Under the pieces are notes generated by a model. It was given only the letters and a program-made list of their open reading frames with translations. It made no database searches and was not told the DNA's origin. This document shows positions 18,427-26,274 of a stretch of DNA of 64,000 nucleotides, piece after piece. The DNA comes from Nitrospira japonica (GTDB lineage: Bacteria > Nitrospirota > Thermodesulfovibrionia > UBA6902), in assembly GCA_020723105.1 (NCBI GenBank), contig DYJL01000005.1, positions 62,001 to 126,000 of the forward strand, written 5' to 3'. The first letter of the stretch is position 1; the number at the start of each line of letters is the position of its first letter. Made by a program: the position numbers and the translations under genes.

Positions 18427-19997
18427 GTATATTAATAGATGCCTTGACGTCAGCGCTTAATGATGAGGTTCGTATTGATAAATGGCAGCGTCCATCTTCG
18501 GTGCTTTGCTGTACAGTGCCGGTGGAAAAATTTGCCGAGGCTGCATGGATATTGCTGAAGAAAAAATACGCCCTGCTTGCCGCTGAATGGGCGACTGATG
18601 AGACGCCTTTTGGAAGAGGATTTGGTATCTTTGCCTGCTATCGCTGGGGCAAGGAATATTTGATCGTAAGGTCCGAGCTGCCTGCCGACAATCCTGAATT
18701 TCCAAGTCTTACCAGAAGGTATCTGCCCGCATATCGCTTTGAACGGCAGATGCAGAGTCTGATGGGCGTGGTCCCTATCGGGCATCCTGACGCAAGACCC
18801 TGGATAAAGTTTGAAGACTGGCCTCAGGACGCATGGCCGATGAGGAAATCTTTTGATGCGTTAAAGCCGCTGCCGCGTGTTGCGGGAGAATATAAGTTTG
18901 TCAGGACAGAGGGAGAAGGAGTTTATGAGATACCGGTTGGACCTGTTCATGCCGGAATTATCGAGCCGGGGCATTTCAGATTTCAGGCAGTTGGCGAGGA
19001 TATCATTAACCTTGAAGAGAGGCTTGGATATGTTCACAAGGGAATAGAAAAAAGATTTGAAGCACTATCATGGCAGGATGGATCAAGGCTTGCCGGCCGG
19101 GTGTCGGGCGATACGACCGTTGCTCATAGTCTTGCTTATTGCATGGCGCTGGAATCCATGACCGGCTGCAGTGTCCCTGCCCGGGCACAATGGCTGAGGG
19201 CGCTCTTTCTTGAGATAGAACGCATAGCAAATCATCTCGGAGACCTCGGCGCCATTTGCAATGATGCGGCCTTTGCGCTGATGCTCTATCAGATGATGAG
19301 ACTGAAGGAAATGTTGCTCCGGAGCAATCATAAACTTTTTGGTCACAGGTTCATCATGGACCGGATTATCCCAGGAGGAGTATCTGTTGACATTGATACA
19401 GACGGAAAGGAATTGATGCTCTCAGAGCTGAAAAAGCTGTTAAAAGAATTCAACAGGCTTGTGGCTATTTACGATGAAAATTCATCTCTTGAGGACCGGG
19501 TGCGGGACACGGGAATCTTAATTCCGGAAAAGGCGAGAGAGATCTGCGCGGTGGGAATTGTCGCGAGGGCCAGCGGAATGAACCTGGACTGCCGGACCCA
19601 AAATCCTTTTCCTCCATATGATCGAATTAATGTAAATGTGCCGGTACTGATTTCGGGCGATGTACACGCAAGGGCCTGGGTCCGGGTTGAAGAGGTGAGG
19701 GAATCCATCAGAATCATTCGGGAGATACTTGAGACCCTTCCGTCTGGAGAGATATCATCGAAAGTTGAGATGCCTTCGCCGGATACTTCCGGTTTTTCTG
19801 CTGTCGAGGGATGGCGGGGAGAGATTATTTACTGGCTTCAGGCAGGCCCCGGTGGTGAGGTCAATAGGTGCATGGTGAGAGACCCTTCAAGCGTAAACTG
19901 GCTGGGACTTGAACAGTGCATTCATGGCAACATAGTGCCGGACTTTCCTCTATGTAATAAAAGTTTTAATCAATCTTATTCGGGGCATGATTTGTGA
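18423..19997 (+). CDS. HyfG/HycE-like large subunit lacking NiFe cysteine ligands (Ehr type)
   Basis: A NuoC-NuoD type fusion of 524 residues. Residues about 1-130 are the NuoC-like 30-kDa domain and 160-524 the NuoD/hydrogenase-large-subunit domain. In group 4 [NiFe] hydrogenases the first metal motif is CGxC before AHS. Here residues 226-236 read RVSGDTTVAHS, with both cysteines gone. The C-terminal DPCxxC is replaced by RDPSSVNW followed by NIVPDFPLCNKSFN. The subunit therefore cannot bind the usual NiFe site, as in described energy-converting-hydrogenase-related (Ehr) complexes. The start at 18423 overlaps the hyfF stop (ATGA). No hyp maturation genes are nearby. Confidence 0.9.
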   Translation: MSILIDALTSALNDEVRIDKWQRPSSVLCCTVPVEKFAEAAWILLKKKYALLAAEWATDETPFGRGFGIFACYRWGKEYLIVRSELPADNPEFPSLTRRYLPAYRFERQMQSLMGVVPIGHPDARPWIKFEDWPQDAWPMRKSFDALKPLPRVAGEYKFVRTEGEGVYEIPVGPVHAGIIEPGHFRFQAVGEDIINLEERLGYVHKGIEKRFEALSWQDGSRLAGRVSGDTTVAHSLAYCMALESMTGCSVPARAQWLRALFLEIERIANHLGDLGAICNDAAFALMLYQMMRLKEMLLRSNHKLFGHRFIMDRIIPGGVSVDIDTDGKELMLSELKKLLKEFNRLVAIYDENSSLEDRVRDTGILIPEKAREICAVGIVARASGMNLDCRTQNPFPPYDRINVNVPVLISGDVHARAWVRVEEVRESIRIIREILETLPSGEISSKVEMPSPDTSGFSAVEGWRGEIIYWLQAGPGGEVNRCMVRDPSSVNWLGLEQCIHGNIVPDFPLCNKSFNQSYSGHDL

Positions 19998-20001
19998 GGT
20001 T

Positions 20002-20030
20002 GTAGGGGCGGGTTTCAAACCCGCCCCTAA
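20002..20030. repeat. GTAGGGGC palindrome at a gene junction
   Basis: A near-perfect hairpin, with arms GTAGGGGCGGGTTT and AAACCCGCCCCTAA around one base. It is inserted between the large-subunit stop codon and the next start. It reads in frame with an upstream ATG at 19987 as VGAGFKPAP, a peptide pattern produced by this repeat. Confidence 0.85.
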
Positions 20031-20037
20031 AAAAACT

Positions 20038-20550
20038 ATGCTAAGGATACTCCACCAGATATTCAGAACCGGCATCGTCACCGAGCCGCTTCCTCCGGAA
20101 GAGGCTGCGGAGATCAGCGTTGTGGGGACAAAACTGGAAGAAGCCATAAGAAGGCGTTTCAGGAGAAGTCTTACGATAAGACAGGTTGATGCGGGTTCCT
20201 GCAACGGCTGTGAACTTGAGATACACGCTATAAACAATCCGATTTATAACTGCGAAAGATTCGGCATCCACTTCACAGCCTCTCCGAGATTTGCAGATAT
20301 GTTACTGGTTACAGGTCCCGTGTCGAGGAACATGGAAATAGCGCTTAAGAGGACCTATAATGCAACACCACCTCCAAAACTTGTGGTTGCAGTAGGCGAC
20401 TGCGGATATAATGGAGGCATATTCGGAGAAACCTACGCCTCTCTCGGCGGCATAGACAAAGTCATACCAGTAGATGGTTACATCCCCGGCTGCCCCCCCA
20501 CGCCTGTATCTCTTCTTAATGGGATACTGAAGGCGATAGGGGATAAATAA
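20038..20550 (+). CDS. hyfI: HycG/HyfI-like small Fe-S subunit (NuoB family)
   Basis: NuoB/HycG-type subunit holding the [4Fe-4S] cluster nearest the large-subunit cavity. It has 170 residues from ATG 20038. Cluster ligands are Cys55 and Cys58 (GSCNGCELE), Cys122 (GDCG) and Cys152 (PGCPPTP), all intact. A start at 19987 would add 17 residues translated from the GTAGGGGC palindrome. No Shine-Dalgarno precedes 20038 because the repeat occupies that space, so the true start is uncertain. This is the last gene of the complex. No HyfH/HycF-type ferredoxin subunit gene accompanies it. Confidence 0.88.
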   Translation: MLRILHQIFRTGIVTEPLPPEEAAEISVVGTKLEEAIRRRFRRSLTIRQVDAGSCNGCELEIHAINNPIYNCERFGIHFTASPRFADMLLVTGPVSRNMEIALKRTYNATPPPKLVVAVGDCGYNGGIFGETYASLGGIDKVIPVDGYIPGCPPTPVSLLNGILKAIGDK

Positions 20551-20599
20551 CTCTTCCCGCATTGACAATTTTCAATAACAGTATTAAAGTGGAAACTGC

Positions 20600-20728
20600 A
20601 TAGCAGCCGAAGTTCATTCAAAGAATGGACGCGGGGGACCCAAATTTTTGGGGCGTATTTCCTGAAGAGGAATAGGGCACTTCCAGTCCCGAGCCCGTCA
20701 GCTAACCTCGCAGGCTTTTGGAAGGGCA
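20600..20728 (+). promoter_or_regulatory. Cyclic di-AMP riboswitch (ydaO/yuaA class)
   Basis: The leader of kup carries the conserved blocks of the ydaO aptamer in order. They are GCAGCCGAA, CGGGGGACCCAA, a GGGGC segment, GAATAGGGCACTTCC, then CCCGTCAGCTAACCTCG and CAGGC, and finally GGAAGGG. This class binds c-di-AMP and usually switches off potassium importers and cell-wall genes. It is followed 14 bases later by an intrinsic terminator that serves as the expression platform. The K+ transporter downstream is the classic target. Confidence 0.95.
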
Positions 20729-20741
20729 ATGGCGAAAATTG

Positions 20742-20768
20742 AAACCGCTGCCCCGGCGGTTTTTTTTA
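20742..20768 (+). terminator. Riboswitch-controlled terminator before kup
   Basis: A 7-bp stem (AAACCGC at 20742-20748, GCGGTTT at 20756-20762) is followed by a run of T. It lies between the c-di-AMP aptamer and the kup Shine-Dalgarno, so it fits an OFF switch by premature termination. Confidence 0.9.
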
Positions 20769-20798
20769 TTGCCTCCGTTCGCCCTCGAAGGAGGAATA

Positions 20799-22610
20799 AT
20801 GTTCCGCAGTGAATCCGCAAAGGGCATTATAAAAGCCCTTGGACTTGTCTTCGGAGATATAGGCACAAGCCCGATTTATACTGTTACTGTTGCATTTCTG
20901 ATCCTGCCCAAGACCCCTGACAACATAATGGGAGTGATGTCGCTGATTATCTGGACGATGTCAATTCTCGTGTCTCTGCAGTATGTTGTGCTTGCCATGA
21001 GACTCAGCATCAGAGGGGAAGGAGGAACCATAGTCCTTCGGGAGATTCTCTCATCCCTTCTCAGGGAGAATAAGAAAAAGGCCTTTGTGGCGATGCTTTC
21101 AATTATTGGAATTTCTCTACTGATGGGCGATGGGGTGATTACACCTGCAATCAGCATACTCAGCGCAGTTGAGGGCATTGCCCTTATACCCGGGTTTGAA
21201 AATATCTCCCGCATGTTTATTGTGCTTCTGGCAGGTGTTATTGCCATAGTCCTGTTTTCAATCCAGAGCAGGGGGACTGAGAAGGTAGCTTTTGCTTTCG
21301 GCCCTATTACATTGGTTTGGTTTCTCGCTCTCATAGTTTTTGGGATAGTATCTATAATGGAATTCCCTGGCGTGCTGGCTGCGTTCAATCCCTGGCTCGG
21401 CATTCGCTTCCTCATGACCAGCGGCTGGAAGGGCTTTATAGTGCTTGGAGAGATTTTCCTTTGCGCAACCGGGGGCGAGGCCCTTTATGCTGATATGGGA
21501 CATCTTGGAGCGAAACCGATCCGGCAGGCGTGGATAGGTGTTTTCATGGCCCTTTCCTTGAACTATCTGGGGCAAGGGGCTTTTTTAATGAACCATCCGG
21601 ATGCGAAAAATATCCTTTTTGAAATGGTCCTGCACTATGCAGGCAGTTTATATATCCCTTTCTTACTGCTCAGTATTGCTGCAACTATTATCGCCTCGCA
21701 GGCGATGATCAGCGGCACGTTCTCTATTGTGTATCAGGCGATTGCTACCAGGATTATGCCGGCATTCAAAGTAAACTACACATCTGCTGAACTGAAATCC
21801 CAGATTTATATACCTTCGGTAAACTGGTTTTTGCTTATGGCCGTCCTGTTCATAATGATCGAGTTCGGGGAATCAAGCCGCCTTGCAGCAGCCTACGGTC
21901 TCGCAGTTACAGGAACAATGACGATTACGGGTATCATGATGGTGTGGATTTTTCATCACAGGAAAATGCCTTTCCTTACCTTACTGTCATTTCTTGTTAC
22001 ATGCATTAACGTATTGTATCTCTCAGCCAACTTCTATAAAATTCCTCACGGCGGTTACTGGTCGCTGGTACTTGGGTCTTTACCGTTTGCAATCATCCTC
22101 ATTTACACAAAAGGACAGAAGAGGCTTTACAAGGCCATGAAGTTTAGGCCCTTTGAGAAATTCATCCGGGAATTCAACGAGACTTATGCGTCTGTCCAGA
22201 AGATAAAAGGCTCCGCCCTGTTTCTGATCCGGGATGCCGAAATGATTCCTGCTTATATAACGCAGACCATGTTCTCACACGGCATAATTTATGAAGACAA
22301 TGTTTTCCTCTCAGTAGTGGTCCGAAGTGACCCTTATGGAGTAATCGGCTACTATAAGGAAGACATAGCCAACGGTCTGAGGTCGTTTGAGATACAGATA
22401 GGATATATGGAAGTGGTTTCGGCTGAAGATGTAATCAGACAGGCTGGAATCGAAGAGAGGGCGATATATTACGGACATGAAGACATCTCAACCAGAAATC
22501 CGGTATGGAAAATATTCTCACTGATTAAAAGGATACTGCCCACTTTCATCAAGTTCTATGAATTTCCATCTGCAAAAATGCATGGTGTGGTTACGAAGGT
22601 GGAAATTTGA
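20799..22610 (+). CDS. kup: KUP-family potassium uptake protein
   Basis: Proton-coupled K+ importer with about 12 transmembrane helices and a C-terminal cytosolic domain, 603 residues. The ATG at 20799 has AAGGAGG upstream. An earlier in-frame ATG at 20718 would run through the aptamer end and the terminator, so I reject it. GLVFGDIGTSPIYT near residue 16, GDGVITPAISILSAVEG and GGEALYADMGHLG are KUP signatures. It is monocistronic behind a c-di-AMP riboswitch, linking K+ import to c-di-AMP levels. Confidence 0.96.
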   Translation: MFRSESAKGIIKALGLVFGDIGTSPIYTVTVAFLILPKTPDNIMGVMSLIIWTMSILVSLQYVVLAMRLSIRGEGGTIVLREILSSLLRENKKKAFVAMLSIIGISLLMGDGVITPAISILSAVEGIALIPGFENISRMFIVLLAGVIAIVLFSIQSRGTEKVAFAFGPITLVWFLALIVFGIVSIMEFPGVLAAFNPWLGIRFLMTSGWKGFIVLGEIFLCATGGEALYADMGHLGAKPIRQAWIGVFMALSLNYLGQGAFLMNHPDAKNILFEMVLHYAGSLYIPFLLLSIAATIIASQAMISGTFSIVYQAIATRIMPAFKVNYTSAELKSQIYIPSVNWFLLMAVLFIMIEFGESSRLAAAYGLAVTGTMTITGIMMVWIFHHRKMPFLTLLSFLVTCINVLYLSANFYKIPHGGYWSLVLGSLPFAIILIYTKGQKRLYKAMKFRPFEKFIREFNETYASVQKIKGSALFLIRDAEMIPAYITQTMFSHGIIYEDNVFLSVVVRSDPYGVIGYYKEDIANGLRSFEIQIGYMEVVSAEDVIRQAGIEERAIYYGHEDISTRNPVWKIFSLIKRILPTFIKFYEFPSAKMHGVVTKVEI

Positions 22611-22735
22611 ATGGTCTGAACAGTCAACAACATTCTTTTCGACATTAAATTGCTCCAGATTGACTTTTCAAACACGGCGCTATTAGTATTAAATACAATT
22701 TTGCTGAAAACAAATATGAAAATGAGACGAACTAA

Positions 22736-23002
22736 GTACAGACGGAAAAACAGGTCTTTTCGTTTCTGATAATTCCCGCCCTTATAGGAAGGCTTTACGC
22801 GAGAGAACCTTTCAGGATTTTGTTTATTGGCTGGATTGCCGGACTGTCGGCAAGCAAAATCGGCATCGGCATATCTTACAAACTGGACTTGCCTACAACT
22901 CCAATGACGGTAGCATTGTTGAGTCTTGTTTTCCTGGTACTGCTTGTTGTGAAGGCGATTGCAAGAGGTTCAGAAAAGACTGAAATAATTAAGGATAGGT
23001 GA
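22736..23002 (+). pseudogene. C-terminal remnant of a metal ABC transporter permease (ZnuB/MntB-like)
   Basis: About 88 codons remain open, encoding SFLIIPALIGRLYAREPFRI then FIGWIAGLSASKIGIGISYK and LDLPTTPMTVALL. This matches the last two helices of ABC-3 family zinc/manganese permeases, in which LDLPTGPT is typical. The frame is closed by a TAA at 22733 upstream, and the other parts of the permease, the ATPase and the binding protein are missing. I read it as a decayed fragment, not an intact gene. Confidence 0.65.
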
Positions 23003-23087
23003 GTTTCTCCAGAGGGGGCGCCGCTTGCAGGATTCGCCAGTCTTACGCAACTGATATGCTGTATATGTATAATACAAAAGCTAAACA

Positions 23088-24194
23088 ATGTCTACAGTGA
23101 TTATCAAAAAAGCATCTTACGACTACAACGTGCTGCGGCCCGTGGTGCTTGAAATATTGAATTCAACCTGCGGAGATATAATCCATAAAAAATCGAGAGT
23201 CATTATCAAGCCCAATCTCCTTGCTCCTGCTCCGCCTGAACAGGCGATAGTAACGCATCCTCTGATCATCAAAGCTGTTGCCGAATATGTGCTTGACAAG
23301 GGTGCCGTACCTCAAATATCTGACAGCCCGGCGGTTGGATCTTTCCAGAAAATACTGAAGGAGAGCGGTATTACAGAGGCCCTTGCCGGCTTGAATGTTG
23401 TCTATAAGGAATTCAGGGAATCTGCAGTCATTGACATTGGAGAGCCATTTAAGAAGATTGAAATCGCAGAGGACGCAGTGAGTGGTGATATCCTTATTAA
23501 TCTGGCGAAACTGAAAACTCACACACAGATGCTTCTTACTCTTGGGGTGAAAAATCTATTCGGATGCATTGTTGGGATGAAAAAACCGGAATGGCATTTC
23601 AGAGCTGGTGTGGACCGTGAAAAATTTGCCGCGCTTCTCGTAAAAAACTTTCAGGCGGTTAGACCTGCGGTGACAATCATTGACGGGATATTGGCAATGG
23701 AAGGGCAGGGCCCCGGCAGGAGCGGCACTCCGCGTGAACTCGGTGTAATTCTGGGAAGCAGTGATACAGTAGCTGGGGATATCGTTGTCTGCAGAATGTT
23801 AGGACTGGAACCGCATTCACTATTAACAAATAAAATAGCACAAGAGGTAAATTTGTATCCCGAGAAAATCACTATTGACGGTGAGTTGCCGGAAATTAAA
23901 AATTTCAAACTTCCGGAAATAACTCCGCTTGTCTTCGGCCCGCAGAGATTTCACGGCTATTTCCGCAGGCATCTCGTACAAAGACCTGAGTGTGATGACA
24001 GCGTATGCAAACTATGTGGTGAATGCTGGAAATATTGTCCGGCAAAGGCGATATCTCCAGTAAAGAAGAAGATACGCTTTGATTATGACAAATGCATCAG
24101 ATGCTACTGCTGCGCTGAGGTATGCCCTCATGGCGCCTTGAGCGTTCGTGAAACGCTTACCGGAAAAGTTGCGAGAAAATTTTTAAAAATGTAA
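23088..24194 (+). CDS. DUF362 protein with C-terminal 2[4Fe-4S] ferredoxin domain
   Basis: 368 residues. The first 290 form a DUF362 domain (RVIIKPNLLAPAPPEQAIVT, LAKLKTHTQMLLTLGVKNLF, IDGILAMEGQGPG). From about 300 two ferredoxin motifs follow: CKLCGECWKYCP and CIRCYCCAEVCPHGA. DUF362 proteins are common in anaerobes and their reaction is not established. The Fe-S domain suggests an electron-transfer role. It lies 11 bases upstream of lipA on the same strand, so the two are probably co-transcribed. There is no signal peptide. Confidence 0.9.
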   Translation: MSTVIIKKASYDYNVLRPVVLEILNSTCGDIIHKKSRVIIKPNLLAPAPPEQAIVTHPLIIKAVAEYVLDKGAVPQISDSPAVGSFQKILKESGITEALAGLNVVYKEFRESAVIDIGEPFKKIEIAEDAVSGDILINLAKLKTHTQMLLTLGVKNLFGCIVGMKKPEWHFRAGVDREKFAALLVKNFQAVRPAVTIIDGILAMEGQGPGRSGTPRELGVILGSSDTVAGDIVVCRMLGLEPHSLLTNKIAQEVNLYPEKITIDGELPEIKNFKLPEITPLVFGPQRFHGYFRRHLVQRPECDDSVCKLCGECWKYCPAKAISPVKKKIRFDYDKCIRCYCCAEVCPHGALSVRETLTGKVARKFLKM

Positions 24195-24204
24195 GGTTTT
24201 ATCT

Positions 24205-25050
24205 ATGCGTCATCCTGAGTGGATAAAAGTAAAAGCAACCGGAATGCACAGCACAAAAAAGATACTCAGGAGTCACGGAGTATCTACTGTCTGTGAAGAG
24301 GCCCGGTGTCCTAACCAGGGAAAGTGTTTTTCTCAGAGCACTGCGACCTTTATGATTCTTGGCGATAAATGTACAAGGAATTGTTCCTTCTGTGCTGTTG
24401 AATCATCGCATCCTTTGCCTCTGGATCCAAATGAACCTGAAAGGGCTGCAGACGCTGCATTAGCTCTTAAACTAAAGTTTGTCGTTATAACTTCCGTAAC
24501 AAGAGATGACTTGATGGATGGCGGGGCCGGACAGTTTGCAAAAACGATACAGGCAGTGAAGAAAAAAAATCCTGCAATAAAAGTAGAGGTGCTTACGCCT
24601 GATTTCAGGGGAAATGTTGAAGCGTTAAAAGTTGTTCTCAATGCACATCCTGAGGTCTATAATCACAATGTTGAAACTGTGCCAAGACTTTATCCTGCAG
24701 TAAGGCCTCAGGCTGATTATTTAACATCGCTCAATATTTTGAAAACCGCAAAAAAATTATATCCTGATATAAAAACAAAATCAGGAATAATGCTTGGTCT
24801 TGGCGAGAGTGGTTCAGAAGTGTTATCGGTCATGAAAGATTTAAGAGATGCGGGATGTGATTTTCTAACTATCGGACAATACTTGCAGCCGCGGCGAAAT
24901 AACATCCCTGTCGTTGAATATATCAGGCCGGAGATTTTTGAGAAATACAGAATAACAGGACTTGAAATGGGCTTCACCGCTGTGGCCTCATCACCGTTAA
25001 CACGCAGCTCGATGGATGCCGGGGAGATGTTTGTTAGAAAAAAAATATAA
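24205..25050 (+). CDS. lipA: Lipoyl synthase
   Basis: Radical SAM enzyme inserting two sulfurs into octanoylated carrier proteins. Two clusters are visible. The auxiliary one is CEEARCPNQGKC (near residues 31-42) and the radical SAM one is CTRNCSFC (near 58-65). TSVTRDDLMDGGAGQF, NVETVPRLYPAVRPQ and the terminal RSSMDAGE also mark LipA. The 281 residues match the family. It lies between the DUF362 and aminotransferase genes with short gaps. No lipB or lipoylated enzyme gene is in the window. Confidence 0.97.
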   Translation: MRHPEWIKVKATGMHSTKKILRSHGVSTVCEEARCPNQGKCFSQSTATFMILGDKCTRNCSFCAVESSHPLPLDPNEPERAADAALALKLKFVVITSVTRDDLMDGGAGQFAKTIQAVKKKNPAIKVEVLTPDFRGNVEALKVVLNAHPEVYNHNVETVPRLYPAVRPQADYLTSLNILKTAKKLYPDIKTKSGIMLGLGESGSEVLSVMKDLRDAGCDFLTIGQYLQPRRNNIPVVEYIRPEIFEKYRITGLEMGFTAVASSPLTRSSMDAGEMFVRKKI

Positions 25051-25092
25051 AATATGCGATAATTTTTAGAATTAAATTCAACAGGAGATTAT

Positions 25093-26265
25093 ATGCTTGA
25101 ATTCAAAAGAATAAAACGCCTGCCGCCTTATGTATTTGCAATTGTAAACCAGCTCAAAATGGATGCAAGGAGGAATGGTGAAGACATCATTGATCTTGGC
25201 ATGGGAAATCCTGATATGCCGACTCCCCAACATATTATAGATAAACTCGTCGAAGCAGCACAGAATCCGAAAAACCACAGGTATTCCGCATCAAAAGGAA
25301 TTACCCATTTAAGACTTGCAATATGTGAATGGTACAAGAGGCGTTTTGATGTTGATCTCGACCATGAAACTGAGGCGGTAGTTACCATTGGATCCAAGGA
25401 AGGTTTGTCACATCTTGCATACGCAATGATTGAACCGGGCGATCTTATACTGACTCCGGCTCCGGCGTATCCCATTCATCCATACAGTTTTATTCTTGCA
25501 GGAGGCGATGTCAGGAGTATCCCTATTGGAAGGGACACGGATTTTTTCAAGAGCATGGAGGATGCCTTTAAAACTGCATGGCCCAGGCCCAAGGCGCTGC
25601 TTATAAATTTCCCTCACAACCCGACTACTGCATGCACAGACCTTGAGTTCTTTCAGAGAGTAGTAGATTTTGCAAAAGAAAATAACATTATCGTGATACA
25701 TGATTTTGCCTATGCTGACCTGGCCTTTGACGGCTACAAGCCGCCGAGTTTTCTTCAGGCTAAAGGCGCTAAAGATGTTGGAGTGGAATTTTTCTCTCTT
25801 ACAAAGAGTTATTCGATGGCGGGCTGGAGGGTTGGTTTTTGTGTTGGCAACAAAGAGATAGTAGGCGCGCTTATCAAGATAAAAAGCTACCTTGACTACG
25901 GCATGTTTCAGCCGATTCAGATCGCAAGTATTATTGCGCTAAGAGGTCCGCAGGAGTGCGTTCAGGAAATTGCAAAGACCTATGAGAGCAGGAGGAACGT
26001 GCTGATACAGGGGCTCAACAGTGCGGGCTGGATTATTGAACCGCCGAAGGCTACGATGTTTGTCTGGGCACAAATTCCCGAACCGTTCAGAAAAATGGAT
26101 TCGCTTGATTTTGCAAAGTATCTCATCAAAGAAGCTGGTGTTGCGGTGTCACCTGGAATCGGTTTTGGTCCTGCAGGTGAAGGCTTTGTGAGATTTGCGC
26201 TTGTTGAGAACGAACACAGGATACGTCAGGCCACACGCGGAATTAAAAAGGCTCTGAATAAGTAG
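25093..26265 (+). CDS. alaC: PLP-dependent class I aminotransferase (AlaC-like)
   Basis: Aminotransferase of fold type I, closest in style to glutamate-pyruvate transaminase AlaC; the LL-diaminopimelate aminotransferase family is an alternative. It has 390 residues. Motifs include [50 protein letters not shown] and the PLP lysine in [30 protein letters not shown] is also typical. CAGGAG lies before the ATG. It is convergent with the helicase gene, nine bases apart. Confidence 0.88.
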   Translation: MLEFKRIKRLPPYVFAIVNQLKMDARRNGEDIIDLGMGNPDMPTPQHIIDKLVEAAQNPKNHRYSASKGITHLRLAICEWYKRRFDVDLDHETEAVVTIGSKEGLSHLAYAMIEPGDLILTPAPAYPIHPYSFILAGGDVRSIPIGRDTDFFKSMEDAFKTAWPRPKALLINFPHNPTTACTDLEFFQRVVDFAKENNIIVIHDFAYADLAFDGYKPPSFLQAKGAKDVGVEFFSLTKSYSMAGWRVGFCVGNKEIVGALIKIKSYLDYGMFQPIQIASIIALRGPQECVQEIAKTYESRRNVLIQGLNSAGWIIEPPKATMFVWAQIPEPFRKMDSLDFAKYLIKEAGVAVSPGIGFGPAGEGFVRFALVENEHRIRQATRGIKKALNK

Positions 26266-26274
26266 TATCAGCAA

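Noticed and set aside
13308-20550. Active group 4 [NiFe] hydrogenase
   Set aside because: Neither cysteine pair for the metal site is present in the large subunit, and no maturation genes are linked.
20718-20798. N-terminal extension of kup from ATG 20718
   Set aside because: It would translate the end of the riboswitch and the terminator. ATG 20799 has AAGGAGG and starts at the conserved protein end.
22820-23002. Independent 60-residue membrane protein
   Set aside because: The similarity to a permease C-terminus continues upstream of this start, so it is a fragment of a larger lost gene.
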